Source: Serpentinimonas raichei | GTDB taxonomy: Bacteria > Pseudomonadota > Gammaproteobacteria > Burkholderiales > Burkholderiaceae_C | Assembly: GCF_000828895.1 (NCBI RefSeq) | Contig: NZ_AP014568.1 | Location: 2,363,858-2,427,857 of the forward strand | Direction: 5' to 3' | Length of the DNA stretch: 64,000 nucleotides | Shown here: positions 9,312-18,118 of the stretch, one piece after another | How positions within the stretch are numbered: the first letter of the stretch is position 1 | Layout of the letters: each line of letters begins with the position of its first letter | The notes under the pieces: model-generated | What the model was told of the DNA's origin: nothing | Databases searched by the model: none | The model's input: only the letters and a program-made list of their open reading frames with translations | Translations under genes and position numbers: made by a program

Positions 9312-10139
9312 ATGTTCATCGACCCCCACTCGCGCGACCCGCTGCCCAAGGTCTGGGACGAAAACACCCGCATCGGCGACATGCTGCAAGGCAAACGCGG
9401 CCTGGTGGTGGGTGTGGCCAACGCCGACAGCATCGCTTTCGGTTGCGCCGCCAAGCTGCGCGCCTTCGGCGCCGAGATCGCCCTCACCTACCACAACGAG
9501 AAAACCAAAAAATACGTCGAACCGCTGGCCGAGCAGATCGAGGCCGCGCTGCTGCTGCCGCTCGATGTGAGCCAGCCGGGGCAGATGGCGCAGGTGTTCG
9601 AGCAGATCAAGCAACACTGGGGCAGCCTGGACTTCGTTATCCACTCGATCGCCTACGCGCCACGCGACGACCTGCACGGGCGCATCGTCGATTGCTCGCA
9701 AGCCGGGTTTTTGCAGGCGATGCAGGTGTCCTGCCACTCCTTCATCGAAATGGCGCACCACGCCGAACCGCTGCTGCGCCCCGGCGGCGCGCTGGTGACG
9801 ATGAGCTACTACGGCGCCGACAAGGTGGTCAACAACTACAACCTGATGGGCCCGGTGAAGGCGGCGCTGGAGTCATCGGTGCGCTACCTCGCCAAAGAGC
9901 TGGGCGAGCAGGACATCCGCGTCTATGCCGTTTCGCCCGGCCCGCTGAAAACGCGCGCCTCCTCAGGCATCGCGCATTTCGACGAGCTCATCGACATGGC
10001 GGTGACGCGCTCGCCCGGCCGGCGGCTGGTGGACATCGCCGAAGTCGGGCGCGCGGTGGCGTTTTTGGTTGGCGGGGCGGCCTCGGGCATCACGGGCGAC
10101 GTGATCTACGTCGATGCCGGCCTGCACCACATGGCTTGA
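9312..10139 (+). CDS. fabI: Enoyl-[acyl-carrier-protein] reductase (NADH), FabI type
   Basis: A 275-aa short-chain dehydrogenase-like reductase for the last step of each fatty-acid elongation cycle. It has GVANADSIAFG-type cofactor binding, HSIAYAPRDDL, and the FabI catalytic Tyr-x6-Lys in YNLMGPVK. The ATG at 9312 has GGAG upstream; an upstream GTG at 9267 would overlap the ackA end and adds no conserved sequence. The N-terminal extension MFIDPHSRDPLPKVWDEN before the Rossmann start is longer than in E. coli FabI. The link with ackA and Pta genes may reflect acetyl-CoA balancing. Confidence 0.9.
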   Translation: MFIDPHSRDPLPKVWDENTRIGDMLQGKRGLVVGVANADSIAFGCAAKLRAFGAEIALTYHNEKTKKYVEPLAEQIEAALLLPLDVSQPGQMAQVFEQIKQHWGSLDFVIHSIAYAPRDDLHGRIVDCSQAGFLQAMQVSCHSFIEMAHHAEPLLRPGGALVTMSYYGADKVVNNYNLMGPVKAALESSVRYLAKELGEQDIRVYAVSPGPLKTRASSGIAHFDELIDMAVTRSPGRRLVDIAEVGRAVAFLVGGAASGITGDVIYVDAGLHHMA

Positions 10140-10225
10140 GCGGCTGCCGTGCATGAGGGCGCCGGCCTGAAATACGCCTGACACGCTAACAAGGCAAGCT
10201 CGGCTTTTGGAGTTGGAGCCACACC

Positions 10226-12181
10226 ATGGAAAAACACAAAGCCGTTGCCTCGATGGGCCAGAATTCGCTGTTGCTGCCGGCCTGGATCACCGCCGCCTTG
10301 CTGGCCAACGACCGCCTCAAGCTGTATCTGTCGGTGCTGCAGTCGGCGGCGGCGCACGCGGCCGATGCGCAAGCCCCGCTGCCCGACTGGTCGGCCGAGT
10401 TGCGCCAGCACGGCCAAGCCGATCTGCTCTGGCTGGGGGAACTGGCCGCCAACGCCTACATGCAAGACTCGCTGCTGGTGCTGCCGCAGATCGAGACCCT
10501 GACCCAAGCCATGGCCGATGACCTCGAAACCATGGCCAAACCGGTGTGCGAGTTTGCGGATCAGCCCGAGTCGGATTTTTGCAGCCGGCGCGGGCACTGG
10601 ATCGCGGTGCTCGAGCGGCTGCAGGAGCAAAGCGGCTTGCGCCCGGGCGACTTGGGCAGCCTGACCCACGGCGAGCCCTCGCGCGGCGACAGCCTGCACC
10701 TGCTGGTGATGGACCTGCACAAGCGGCTCAATGCCTTGGCGGCCCAGATTGCCACCGAAAACATCGACGGCGCCCATGTGTGGCAGATCGAGCCCGACGA
10801 CCGGCCCCTGATCGAGGCCTTCATGCGCGGTTTGCAGCGCACCGCACCGCTCAAGTTTGGCCACCCCGGGCTGGCCACGGCGGTTACGCGCCACGGCAAG
10901 AAGCTGCTGATCCAAAACGACATCGGCACCAACGACGCGCACGTGCTGGTGCTCGAGGTGCAAGGCAAAACGGTGCGCCTGACCTACTCCGACTTGCACC
11001 AGGTGCGCTTCGATTTCTTTCGCCTGCAACTGGAGGCGCTGGGTTTTACCTGGGAGTTGCTGGCCCCGCAAACCGTAGACGGACTCAACCAAGGCAAGCC
11101 CTACGTGCTCGGCCATGCCACGCTGCAGGTGCGCCAGCCGGCGGCGCTGTTGCAGGGGCTGGAGGCGGCGGCTTCGCGCATCGTATTCCTGATCGACTGG
11201 AACCGGGCCCGCAAGCGGCTGCAGCTGTTCGTCTCCAAACCGCTGGCGCTCGAGGTGCTGACCCACTGCGCCCAAACCGACGTCGGCCACATGGGCTGGT
11301 TGCTGGCCGGTGGCGAGCAACTGGTCTATGGGGCCATGCAGGCGGTCGACAGCCACGCCTTTAGGGTCGGTGAACGGCTGGATCAGGTGCTCGGCGAAAC
11401 CGCGGCGCGCCAGTTTTTGCAAGCCCTGCTGACGGAGGCCAGCCTGAAACTGCGCCAGCAACTGCCCACCGCCATGGTGCAAGACGAAGCGCGCCTGCTG
11501 CTGGCGCGCGCCATGCGCCAGCGCAGCTTTGAGTTTGATTTGCTGGCCGAGCACGCGGCGCTGCAGCATGCCATCGCCACCGAAGTCTGCCGCGCCTTGG
11601 CCGGGGACACCGGGGCCGACCCGGCGCAGTGGCTGCAAACGCTCAGCCGCGCCAAAGCCTGGGAGCACCAAGCCGACCAGATTTTGTCCACCGCACGCGA
11701 GCGCACGCGGCGCCACGAACGCTGGCTGCCGCTGCTGGAGTTGCTTGGCGCCATGGACGACGTGGCCGACACGCTAGAAGAGTCGGTGTACCTGCTGCAT
11801 TTGCTGCACACCGAACCCTTGCGCGGCTTGCCGCCGGCCATCGTGCAAGTGTTGCAGCGGCTGGCCGACACCACGCTGGCGGCCATTCAAGACCAGATCA
11901 AGGCGATCGAGATTGCGCGCCACCTGAGCCAACAGGCCAACCGGACCGACGAAGAGGCTTTTTTGCAAGCGCTCTGGCGCACCCTGCGCGGCGAGCGCCT
12001 GTGCGATGACCTGTACCGCGAAGCGCGGGTGCAGGTGGTGCGCGAGCTGGCCACGCAGCCGGTTTTGTTCGGGCTGGCCAACGAGGTGGCGGCCGCGCTC
12101 GAAGACGCCACCGACCACTTGTTGCGCGCGGGTTACGTGCTGCGCCGCATCGTGCTCAACCCGGGTGGGGTGGTGGCATGA
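10226..12181 (+). CDS. Uncharacterised 651-aa protein with a PhoU/DUF47-like C-terminal helical region
   Basis: I do not recognise the full-length family. The first ~400 residues contain mixed alpha/beta segments with charged motifs (GHPGLATAVTRHGKKLLIQN, NDIGTNDAHVLVLE). Residues about 455-645 are mainly helical with repeated acidic pairs (EHQADQIL, MDDVADTLEESV, CDDLYREA, EDATDHLL), resembling the metal-binding helices of PhoU/DUF47 proteins. No signal peptide or membrane helix is seen. Its stop overlaps the ATG of the dikinase-like gene (ATGA), so the two are translationally coupled and probably work together. A role as acceptor or regulator for that phosphotransfer protein is inference. 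Confidence 0.8.
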   Translation: MEKHKAVASMGQNSLLLPAWITAALLANDRLKLYLSVLQSAAAHAADAQAPLPDWSAELRQHGQADLLWLGELAANAYMQDSLLVLPQIETLTQAMADDLETMAKPVCEFADQPESDFCSRRGHWIAVLERLQEQSGLRPGDLGSLTHGEPSRGDSLHLLVMDLHKRLNALAAQIATENIDGAHVWQIEPDDRPLIEAFMRGLQRTAPLKFGHPGLATAVTRHGKKLLIQNDIGTNDAHVLVLEVQGKTVRLTYSDLHQVRFDFFRLQLEALGFTWELLAPQTVDGLNQGKPYVLGHATLQVRQPAALLQGLEAAASRIVFLIDWNRARKRLQLFVSKPLALEVLTHCAQTDVGHMGWLLAGGEQLVYGAMQAVDSHAFRVGERLDQVLGETAARQFLQALLTEASLKLRQQLPTAMVQDEARLLLARAMRQRSFEFDLLAEHAALQHAIATEVCRALAGDTGADPAQWLQTLSRAKAWEHQADQILSTARERTRRHERWLPLLELLGAMDDVADTLEESVYLLHLLHTEPLRGLPPAIVQVLQRLADTTLAAIQDQIKAIEIARHLSQQANRTDEEAFLQALWRTLRGERLCDDLYREARVQVVRELATQPVLFGLANEVAAALEDATDHLLRAGYVLRRIVLNPGGVVA

Positions 12182-13815
12182 AAAAACCCGCCAACCACGC
12201 CTCGGCTTGGCCGCGCCACCTGTTTTTGATCGGCACCTCGGAGCCCATGCCCAAGGCCGGCAAGGCCAGCAAGGACAGCCTCGAGGCCATGGGGTCCAAG
12301 GCATGGCATTTGCTGCGCATGGCGCGGCTCGGTTTGCCGGTGCCGCCGGCGCTGGTGCTGGGCACGCACTACACCCGCGAACCGGCCGAGAGCCTGTTGC
12401 CCTTGTTTGGGGGTGGCCTGACGGCGTTCGAGGCGGTGTGCGGACAACAGCTGGGCGACGCCCACGCGCCCCTGATCGTCTCGGTGCGCTCCGGGGCTCC
12501 GGTGTCGATGCCCGGCATGATGGAGACCTTGCTCAACGTCGGCCTGTGCGACGCCACCCTGCCGGGGCTGTTGCGCCAAAGTGGCAACCCCCGCATGGTC
12601 TGGGACGCCTACCGGCGCCTGATCGCCAGCTACGCCGTGGTGGTGGGCGGGCTGGCGGCACAACCCTTCGAGGCCGAGCGCTTGCTGGCCTGCGCCGGAG
12701 CCGACGAGCGCACGCTCGACTACGCGCAACTGCGCACCCTGTGCCGGCGCTACCTGGAGCTGTATCAAAGCCTGGCGGGGCAACCCTTTCCCCAAGACCC
12801 GCGGGAGCAGTTGGCGGCGGCGGTGCAGGCGGTGTATGGCTCGTGGTTTAGCCCCAAGGCCGACAGCTACCGCAAGCTGCACGGCATCGACGAAGGGCTG
12901 GGCACGGCGGTGATCGTGCAGCGCATGGTGTTTGGCAACACCGGACACCGCAGCGGCGCCGGGGTGGGCTTCACGCGCGACCCCAGCAGCGGCGAGCCGA
13001 CGCTGTGGGTGGATTTTTTGGCCAACGCCCAAGGGGAAGACGTGGTCAGCGGGCAGCGCAACGCGCACGGCCACGCCACCCTGGCGCAGACCTTGCCGCA
13101 GGCTTGGGAGGCGCTGCAACAGGTGGCGCGCACGCTCGAGCACGAGCTGGGCGATATGCAAGACTTCGAGTTCACGGTGCAAGACGGCCACCTGTATCTG
13201 CTGCAAACCCGCAGCGGCAAGCGCACCCCGCGCGCGGCGGCGCGCATCGCGCTGGACCTGTACGAGGCCGGCCAGATCGAGCGCCAGACGGCGCGCGAGC
13301 GCACCGCCCACCTCAAGGCCAAAGACCTGGTGCGGCAACAACTGGCCCCCAGCGCCGGGGACAGCGCTGCCGACGCGGCCGCACCGCTGGAGCTGGCGCG
13401 CGCCAGCAGCGCCTGCAGCGGCATTGCCAGCGGCGAGATCGCGCTCGACCCGGAGCGCGCCATCGAGCGCACCCGCGCCGGGGTGCCGGTGATTTTGGTG
13501 CGCCAGGACGCGCAAACCGAGGACATCGAGGCGTTGCAGCGGGTGCAGGGGCTGCTGACCCAGCGCGGCGCGCGCACCGCGCACGCGGCGGTGGTGGCGC
13601 GCCAATTGGGCAAGGTGTGCCTGGTCGGCTGCGAAGGGTTGCGCATCGACGCGCAACGCCAAACGGTGGCTTTTGGCCCGCACGAGTTTGCGGTGGGGCA
13701 GACCCTCACCTTGGACGGCAACCAAGGCATCGTTTATGCTGGCGCCTTGGCCGTCGTTGACGTGCCCGACACCCCCTTGCAGCGCCGCCTGCAGGCCTTG
13801 CGCTCCAATGCCTGA
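12178..13815 (+). CDS. PPDK-like ATP-grasp / phosphohistidine protein lacking the PEP-pyruvate domain
   Basis: 545 aa. The ATP-binding half of pyruvate phosphate dikinase is well kept: MGSKAWHLLRMARLGLPVPP, VSVRSGAPVSMPGMMETL, AVIVQRMVFGN, FTRDPSSGEP, NAQGEDVVSG, DMQDFEFTVQ and LLQTRSGKR. It is followed by the swivelling phospho-carrier domain with RTAHAAVVARQLGK, where His469 matches the phosphorylated His. The protein ends right after this domain; the ~350-aa TIM barrel that binds PEP/pyruvate is absent, and the next gene is a different protein. So it should be able to form a phospho-His from ATP, but the acceptor is not known. It is coupled to the upstream gene by a 4-nt overlap. Confidence 0.88.
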   Translation: MKKPANHASAWPRHLFLIGTSEPMPKAGKASKDSLEAMGSKAWHLLRMARLGLPVPPALVLGTHYTREPAESLLPLFGGGLTAFEAVCGQQLGDAHAPLIVSVRSGAPVSMPGMMETLLNVGLCDATLPGLLRQSGNPRMVWDAYRRLIASYAVVVGGLAAQPFEAERLLACAGADERTLDYAQLRTLCRRYLELYQSLAGQPFPQDPREQLAAAVQAVYGSWFSPKADSYRKLHGIDEGLGTAVIVQRMVFGNTGHRSGAGVGFTRDPSSGEPTLWVDFLANAQGEDVVSGQRNAHGHATLAQTLPQAWEALQQVARTLEHELGDMQDFEFTVQDGHLYLLQTRSGKRTPRAAARIALDLYEAGQIERQTARERTAHLKAKDLVRQQLAPSAGDSAADAAAPLELARASSACSGIASGEIALDPERAIERTRAGVPVILVRQDAQTEDIEALQRVQGLLTQRGARTAHAAVVARQLGKVCLVGCEGLRIDAQRQTVAFGPHEFAVGQTLTLDGNQGIVYAGALAVVDVPDTPLQRRLQALRSNA

Positions 13816-13836
13816 CCTTTCATTACCGGAAACCCC

Positions 13837-15327
13837 ATGATCCAGCCCACAAATTCCAGCGAATGGAGTGAAAACCTCACCTTCGACGAGCTGTCGATCG
13901 GCCAGAGCGCGCGCCTGCTGCGCACCCTGACGCTGCAAGACATCCAGGCCTTCGCCGCCGTCTCGGGCGACACCAACCCAGCGCACCTGAATCCGGCCTA
14001 CGCCAACGACACCCTGTTTCATGGCGTGATCGGACACGGCATGTGGAGCGGCGCGCTGATCTCGGCGCTGCTCGGCACCCAGTTCCCGGGGCCGGGCACC
14101 ATCTATTTGGAGCAGGCGCTGCGCTTCGTGCGCCCGGTGCGCATCGGCGACACGCTCACCGTCACCGCCACCGTGCTGAGCAAAGACGAGGTCAAGAAAG
14201 CGGTCGAGCTCGACTGCCTGGTAGTCAACCAAAAAAACGAGAAGGTGCTGCAAGGCATGGCCAAGGTGCTGGCGCCCACCGTAAAGGTGCGCCTGCCCAA
14301 GATCAACGCCCCCACCATTCAACTGTTCGATCCGCAAGCGCGTTTCCGCGAGCTGCTCTCGCTGGCCGACGGCATGGCGCCGATGCGCTGCGCCGTGGTG
14401 CACCCGTGCGACGTCGGCTCGCTGTCGGGCGCGCTCGACGCCGCCCGGCATGGGCTGATGATCCCGCTGCTGATTGGTCCCAAGGAAAAAATCTTGGCGG
14501 TGGCGCGCGAGGCCGGGCTGGATTTGGGTGAAAGCGAAATCCTGCACGTGCCGTACAGCCACGCCGCCGCCGAACGGGCGGCCGAGCTGGCCGCCACCGG
14601 CCAGGTCGATGCCTTGATGAAAGGCAGCCTGCACACCGACGAGCTGATCGCCGCCGTGTTGCAGCGCAAAGAGCTGCGCACCGGGCGGCGCATGTCGCAC
14701 GTGTTTCGCTTCGACGTGCCGCTCTACAGCAAGCCGCTGCTCATCACCGACGCCGCGCTCAACATCCGCCCCAGCCTGGGCGAGAAGGTCGATATCGTGC
14801 AAAACGCGATCGACTTTGCGCGCATCATGGGTGTGGAGCAGCCGCGGGTAGCGATTTTGTCGGCGGTCGAGACCGTCAACCCCAACATCCCCTCCACCAT
14901 CGACGCCGCCGCCTTGTGCAAAATGGCCGACCGGGGCCAGATCAAGGGTGGCGTGCTCGACGGCCCGCTGGCCTTCGACAACGCCATTTCGGCCCAGGCC
15001 GCGGCCATCAAGCACATCGAATCGCCGGTCTCGGGGCAGGCCGATATTTTGCTGGTGCCCGACTTGGAGAGCGGCAACATGCTGGCCAAGCAGCTCGAAT
15101 ACCTGGCCGGGGCCAGCGGTTCCGGCATCGTGCTCGGGGCGCGCATTCCGATTGCGCTGACCAGCCGCGCCGACGGGCCGCAGGCGCGCGTGGCTTCGGC
15201 GCTGCTGGCGCTGCTGATCGTGCAGCACAACCGCACCCTGCACGCAGCCGCCCCAAGGTCGATTCCCGCCGCCTCTCCCGCTGGCACGGCGCCAGTCCCA
15301 ACCGACACCACTCGGCAACGGGCATGA
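13837..15327 (+). CDS. Bifunctional MaoC-like hydratase / phosphate acetyl(butyryl)transferase
   Basis: A 496-aa two-domain fusion. Residues about 15-150 are a MaoC/hot-dog (R)-enoyl-CoA hydratase domain with the D-x4-H dyad region (SGDTNPAHLNP; FHGVIGHGMW). Residues about 165-475 are a PTA_PTB domain with MKGSLHTDELI, FRFDVPLYSKPLLITDAALNI and GGVLDGPLAFDNAIS. The Pta half converts acyl-CoA + Pi to acyl-phosphate, the substrate of the AckA encoded five genes upstream. The fused architecture is known in betaproteobacteria. The start ATG follows a GGAAACCCC stretch. The C-terminal ~25 residues are a Pro/Ser/Thr-rich tail without family similarity. Confidence 0.9.
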   Translation: MIQPTNSSEWSENLTFDELSIGQSARLLRTLTLQDIQAFAAVSGDTNPAHLNPAYANDTLFHGVIGHGMWSGALISALLGTQFPGPGTIYLEQALRFVRPVRIGDTLTVTATVLSKDEVKKAVELDCLVVNQKNEKVLQGMAKVLAPTVKVRLPKINAPTIQLFDPQARFRELLSLADGMAPMRCAVVHPCDVGSLSGALDAARHGLMIPLLIGPKEKILAVAREAGLDLGESEILHVPYSHAAAERAAELAATGQVDALMKGSLHTDELIAAVLQRKELRTGRRMSHVFRFDVPLYSKPLLITDAALNIRPSLGEKVDIVQNAIDFARIMGVEQPRVAILSAVETVNPNIPSTIDAAALCKMADRGQIKGGVLDGPLAFDNAISAQAAAIKHIESPVSGQADILLVPDLESGNMLAKQLEYLAGASGSGIVLGARIPIALTSRADGPQARVASALLALLIVQHNRTLHAAAPRSIPAASPAGTAPVPTDTTRQRA

Positions 15328-15611
15328 GCATGCCCGCTTGGGGCGAGCTGATCGGCAGCATGGCCGCCTTGCTCACCACCATCAGCTTCATTCCGCAGGC
15401 GTGGCACACCTGGCGCACGCGCGATGTGAGCGGCATTTCGTTGCTGATGTACAGCGCCTTCACGCTCGGCGTGGCGCTGTGGCTGGTGTATGGCTGGCTG
15501 CTGGGTGCGTGGCCCATCATCATTGCCAACGCGGTCACGCTCAGCCTGGCGCTGGGCATTTTGGGCATGAAGCTGCGCTTCGGGCGCGCACCCGGCAGCG
15601 CGCGCGGCTGA
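15324..15611 (+). CDS. SemiSWEET-like PQ-loop membrane protein
   Basis: A 95-aa protein with three predicted membrane helices and the SemiSWEET signature ISFIPQAWHTWRTRDVSGIS (PQ motif) in helix 1. Bacterial SemiSWEETs dimerise to form small sugar transporters; the substrate here is unknown. The ATG overlaps the stop of the MaoC-Pta gene (ATGA), so it is the last gene of the ackA cluster; a second Met two codons later is possible. Why a sugar-type carrier is coupled to acyl-phosphate enzymes is unclear. Confidence 0.8.
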   Translation: MSMPAWGELIGSMAALLTTISFIPQAWHTWRTRDVSGISLLMYSAFTLGVALWLVYGWLLGAWPIIIANAVTLSLALGILGMKLRFGRAPGSARG

Positions 15612-15624
15612 ACGGTCAGCGCGG

Positions 15625-18081
15625 TCAGCTCGGCTGGTGCTGCCACGCCCACCAAGGCGCGAACTGCTCCCACGGCATCGGTTTGGCGATGTGGTAGCCC
15701 TGCGCCCAGTCGCAGCCCCAAGCGCGCAGCCGCTGCAGCGTGGCGGCGTCTTCCACCCCCTCGGCCACCACCCGCAGCCCCAGTTGGTGCGCCAGGTCGA
15801 GCGAGGATTGCACGATCGCGGCGTCGCGGCTGTCGCTGGCCATCTGGCCAATAAAGGTTTGGTCGATCTTGAGCGTTTGCACCGGCAGTTGCTTGAGGTA
15901 GGTCAGGGACGAATAGCCGGTGCCGTAGTCGTCGATCGCCAGGTCGAGCCCGAGGGCGGCGAGCTGGTGCAGGGTGGCCAAGGCGCGCTCGGGGTCCTCC
16001 ATCAGGGCGCTTTCGGTGATCTCGAGGCTGATCTGGCTGGCATCGACCCGGTGCCGCGCCAGGCAGGCCGCCACCCGGTCGGCAAAAGTGGGATCGAGCA
16101 GGTCGCGCGTCGAGACATTGACCGCAACCGGGCACACAAATCCCTGCTGCGCCCATTGCGCGCTGGCCTGGGCGGCGGCGTCGATGACCCAAGTCGTGAG
16201 TTCCGAGATAAATCCAGTCTGCTCGGCAAAGGGGATGAAGCGCGCCGGTGCAATCAGCCCCTCGGTCGGGTGCTGCCAGCGCAGCAGCGCTTCGGCGGCC
16301 ACCGCCCGCGTGGGCAGCAGCGGCAGCTTGGGTTGCAGATAAAGCCGCAGTTCGCCGCGCGCAATGCCGTCGCGCATGGCGCCCAGCAGCGACAAATCGG
16401 CCACCTGGCTGCGGTCGTGCTCGGGCACGAAACACAGCACGCCGGCGGTGCGGCGTTTGGCCTGGCGCATGGCCATTTCGGCGCGGTTGACGAGGCCGCC
16501 CGCCTCGTTGGCGTCGCGCGGACCTTCGGCCAAGCCGGCGCTGGCGCGCACGTCCACCCGCTGCCCGCTGATCACCACCCCGGCCCCCAGTTGCGCCAAA
16601 ATCAGGCGCGCCTGCTCCAGCGCCTGCGGGGCCGACAAGCCGCTGAGCAAGACGCCGAACTCATCGCCCCCAAGCCGCGCCAGCAGGTGCGTCGGGCCGA
16701 CCGCCTCCAGCAGCCGTTGCGAGACGGCGCGCAACAACTCGTCGCCAAAGGCGTAGCCCATGACCTCGTTGACGTGCTTGAAGCGGTCGAGGTTGAGTGT
16801 GAGCACCGACAGCGGGGGCTGGCCCGGTGTTTGTTGACCCAGCGCCAGTTCCACCGCCTCCACAAAGCGCTGCCGGTTGGGCAGGCCGGTGAGGCGGTCG
16901 CGGTAGGCCAGGCGGCGAATCTCGGTTTGTTGTTCGGCCAGGCTCTGGCGCATGGCCTCAAAGCCGCGGCTGAGCTGCGACACCTCGTCGTGGCCGCTGC
17001 TGGGTGGCAAGGGGGCGTCAAAGCGGCCTTGCTCGAGCGAGCGGGCGGCGCGCTGCAACACCGCCAGCGGGCCGGTGATGCGGCGCATGCTGCGTGAGCT
17101 GGCCCAGCCAAACAAGATCAGACCGCCCAGGCTGAGCAGCGCCCACCCCACTTGCAACTGCACGAACGGCGCCATGGCTTGGGTGTGCGAGCGCAGCAAC
17201 ACGGTGTGCAACTCGCCGCCCCAGGCCGGCAAGGCCACGGGGTGGCGGGCGTAGCGGTCGCCGTCAATCCAGACGTAGCCATTCAAGACTTCCAGCCCGG
17301 GCGGGGGCTGGTCCAAGGTGCTAAAGACCAGGCTGGTGGGTTGCTGGCTGGGCGCGGCCAGCAGCGCCACGTGCACTTCCAGGTCGGTGTGCAATTGGGT
17401 GGCCAGCGCGGGAGCCAGTGCAAAACCCATCAACACCCAGCCCTGAACCCGATTCAGGTTTTGGTCCACGATGGGGGCCGCGACGAACTGGTACGGCGCG
17501 CCACCCAGCAGCGCCAGCACCGAGCGCTGGCGGTCGCGCGTGGTGTGCTCGGCCAGCGCCTGCAGCAAGCGGGCCAGCGAGTCGGCGTCTTGCAGCCAAG
17601 CGGGCGGCTGGTTGCCGACCGCCGGGCCGGATGAGCGGGCCATCTGTGGGTAGGCGTTGTGCTTGAGCCAGAGCAGGAACAGCGAGTCGAGCGGGTTGGT
17701 GACTTGCAGCCGCAGGTCGGGGTCGAGCACGGCCGTGATCTGGGCCCCGATGCGCTTGCCCTCGAGCGCCAGCGCCGCCTCCATCTGAGCCATGTCTTTG
17801 CGCCCGAGGGCGCGCCGCAGTTCGTGGTTGGAGGCCAGCAAGCTGGCGCCATCGAGCAAGCGGTTCGATTCTTGCTGCAGCAGGCTGCGCCAGACCCGCT
17901 CGGCGGCTTGCAGCTCGTGCGTCAACTGCTGCTTGGCTTGCTGCGTGATGAGTGCCTGCACAAAGCCAAACAGCAGCAGCAGCATGAGCATCACCAAGGC
18001 CACCGAGGCCCACATCAAGCGGGTGGCTAGGCGCTGGCGTTGCCACCACGACAAAAGGGCTGAGCTCACTGGGTGGGGCAA
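15625..18081 (-). CDS. Membrane sensor with HAMP, GGDEF and EAL domains
   Basis: An 818-aa cyclic-di-GMP enzyme. TM1 is at about 22-44, followed by a large periplasmic sensor region (about 45-300), TM2 (about 308-328), HAMP (about 330-385), GGDEF (about 395-550; intact GGDEF in LARLGGDEFGVLL) and EAL (about 575-810; AEALLRW, NVSTRDLL, EITESALM, IDDYGTGYSS, VAEGVED). All main catalytic motifs of both domains look intact, so it may both make and cleave c-di-GMP. The start is uncertain: TTG at 18081 or GTG at 18069, neither with a clear ribosome-binding site. It follows a small unknown gene by 37 nt on the same strand. Confidence 0.88.
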   Translation of the reverse strand: MPHPVSSALLSWWQRQRLATRLMWASVALVMLMLLLLFGFVQALITQQAKQQLTHELQAAERVWRSLLQQESNRLLDGASLLASNHELRRALGRKDMAQMEAALALEGKRIGAQITAVLDPDLRLQVTNPLDSLFLLWLKHNAYPQMARSSGPAVGNQPPAWLQDADSLARLLQALAEHTTRDRQRSVLALLGGAPYQFVAAPIVDQNLNRVQGWVLMGFALAPALATQLHTDLEVHVALLAAPSQQPTSLVFSTLDQPPPGLEVLNGYVWIDGDRYARHPVALPAWGGELHTVLLRSHTQAMAPFVQLQVGWALLSLGGLILFGWASSRSMRRITGPLAVLQRAARSLEQGRFDAPLPPSSGHDEVSQLSRGFEAMRQSLAEQQTEIRRLAYRDRLTGLPNRQRFVEAVELALGQQTPGQPPLSVLTLNLDRFKHVNEVMGYAFGDELLRAVSQRLLEAVGPTHLLARLGGDEFGVLLSGLSAPQALEQARLILAQLGAGVVISGQRVDVRASAGLAEGPRDANEAGGLVNRAEMAMRQAKRRTAGVLCFVPEHDRSQVADLSLLGAMRDGIARGELRLYLQPKLPLLPTRAVAAEALLRWQHPTEGLIAPARFIPFAEQTGFISELTTWVIDAAAQASAQWAQQGFVCPVAVNVSTRDLLDPTFADRVAACLARHRVDASQISLEITESALMEDPERALATLHQLAALGLDLAIDDYGTGYSSLTYLKQLPVQTLKIDQTFIGQMASDSRDAAIVQSSLDLAHQLGLRVVAEGVEDAATLQRLRAWGCDWAQGYHIAKPMPWEQFAPWWAWQHQPS

Positions 18082-18118
18082 GAATAAGCGTCAAGGAGCG
18101 CTAGGGGTAAGTATGAAC

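Noticed and set aside
12178..13815. Full-length pyruvate phosphate dikinase or PEP synthase
   Set aside because: The protein stops after the phospho-His domain; the PEP/pyruvate-binding barrel is missing and not encoded next door.
12133..15318. 1061-codon minus-strand frame opposite the dikinase-like and MaoC-Pta genes
   Set aside because: It is antisense to two genes with unmistakable motifs; it is a GC-bias shadow.
15625..18081. LapD-like c-di-GMP receptor for the adhesin
   Set aside because: Its GGDEF and EAL motifs look catalytically intact and the periplasmic region is about twice the size of LapD's; the gene is also 15 kb from the adhesin.
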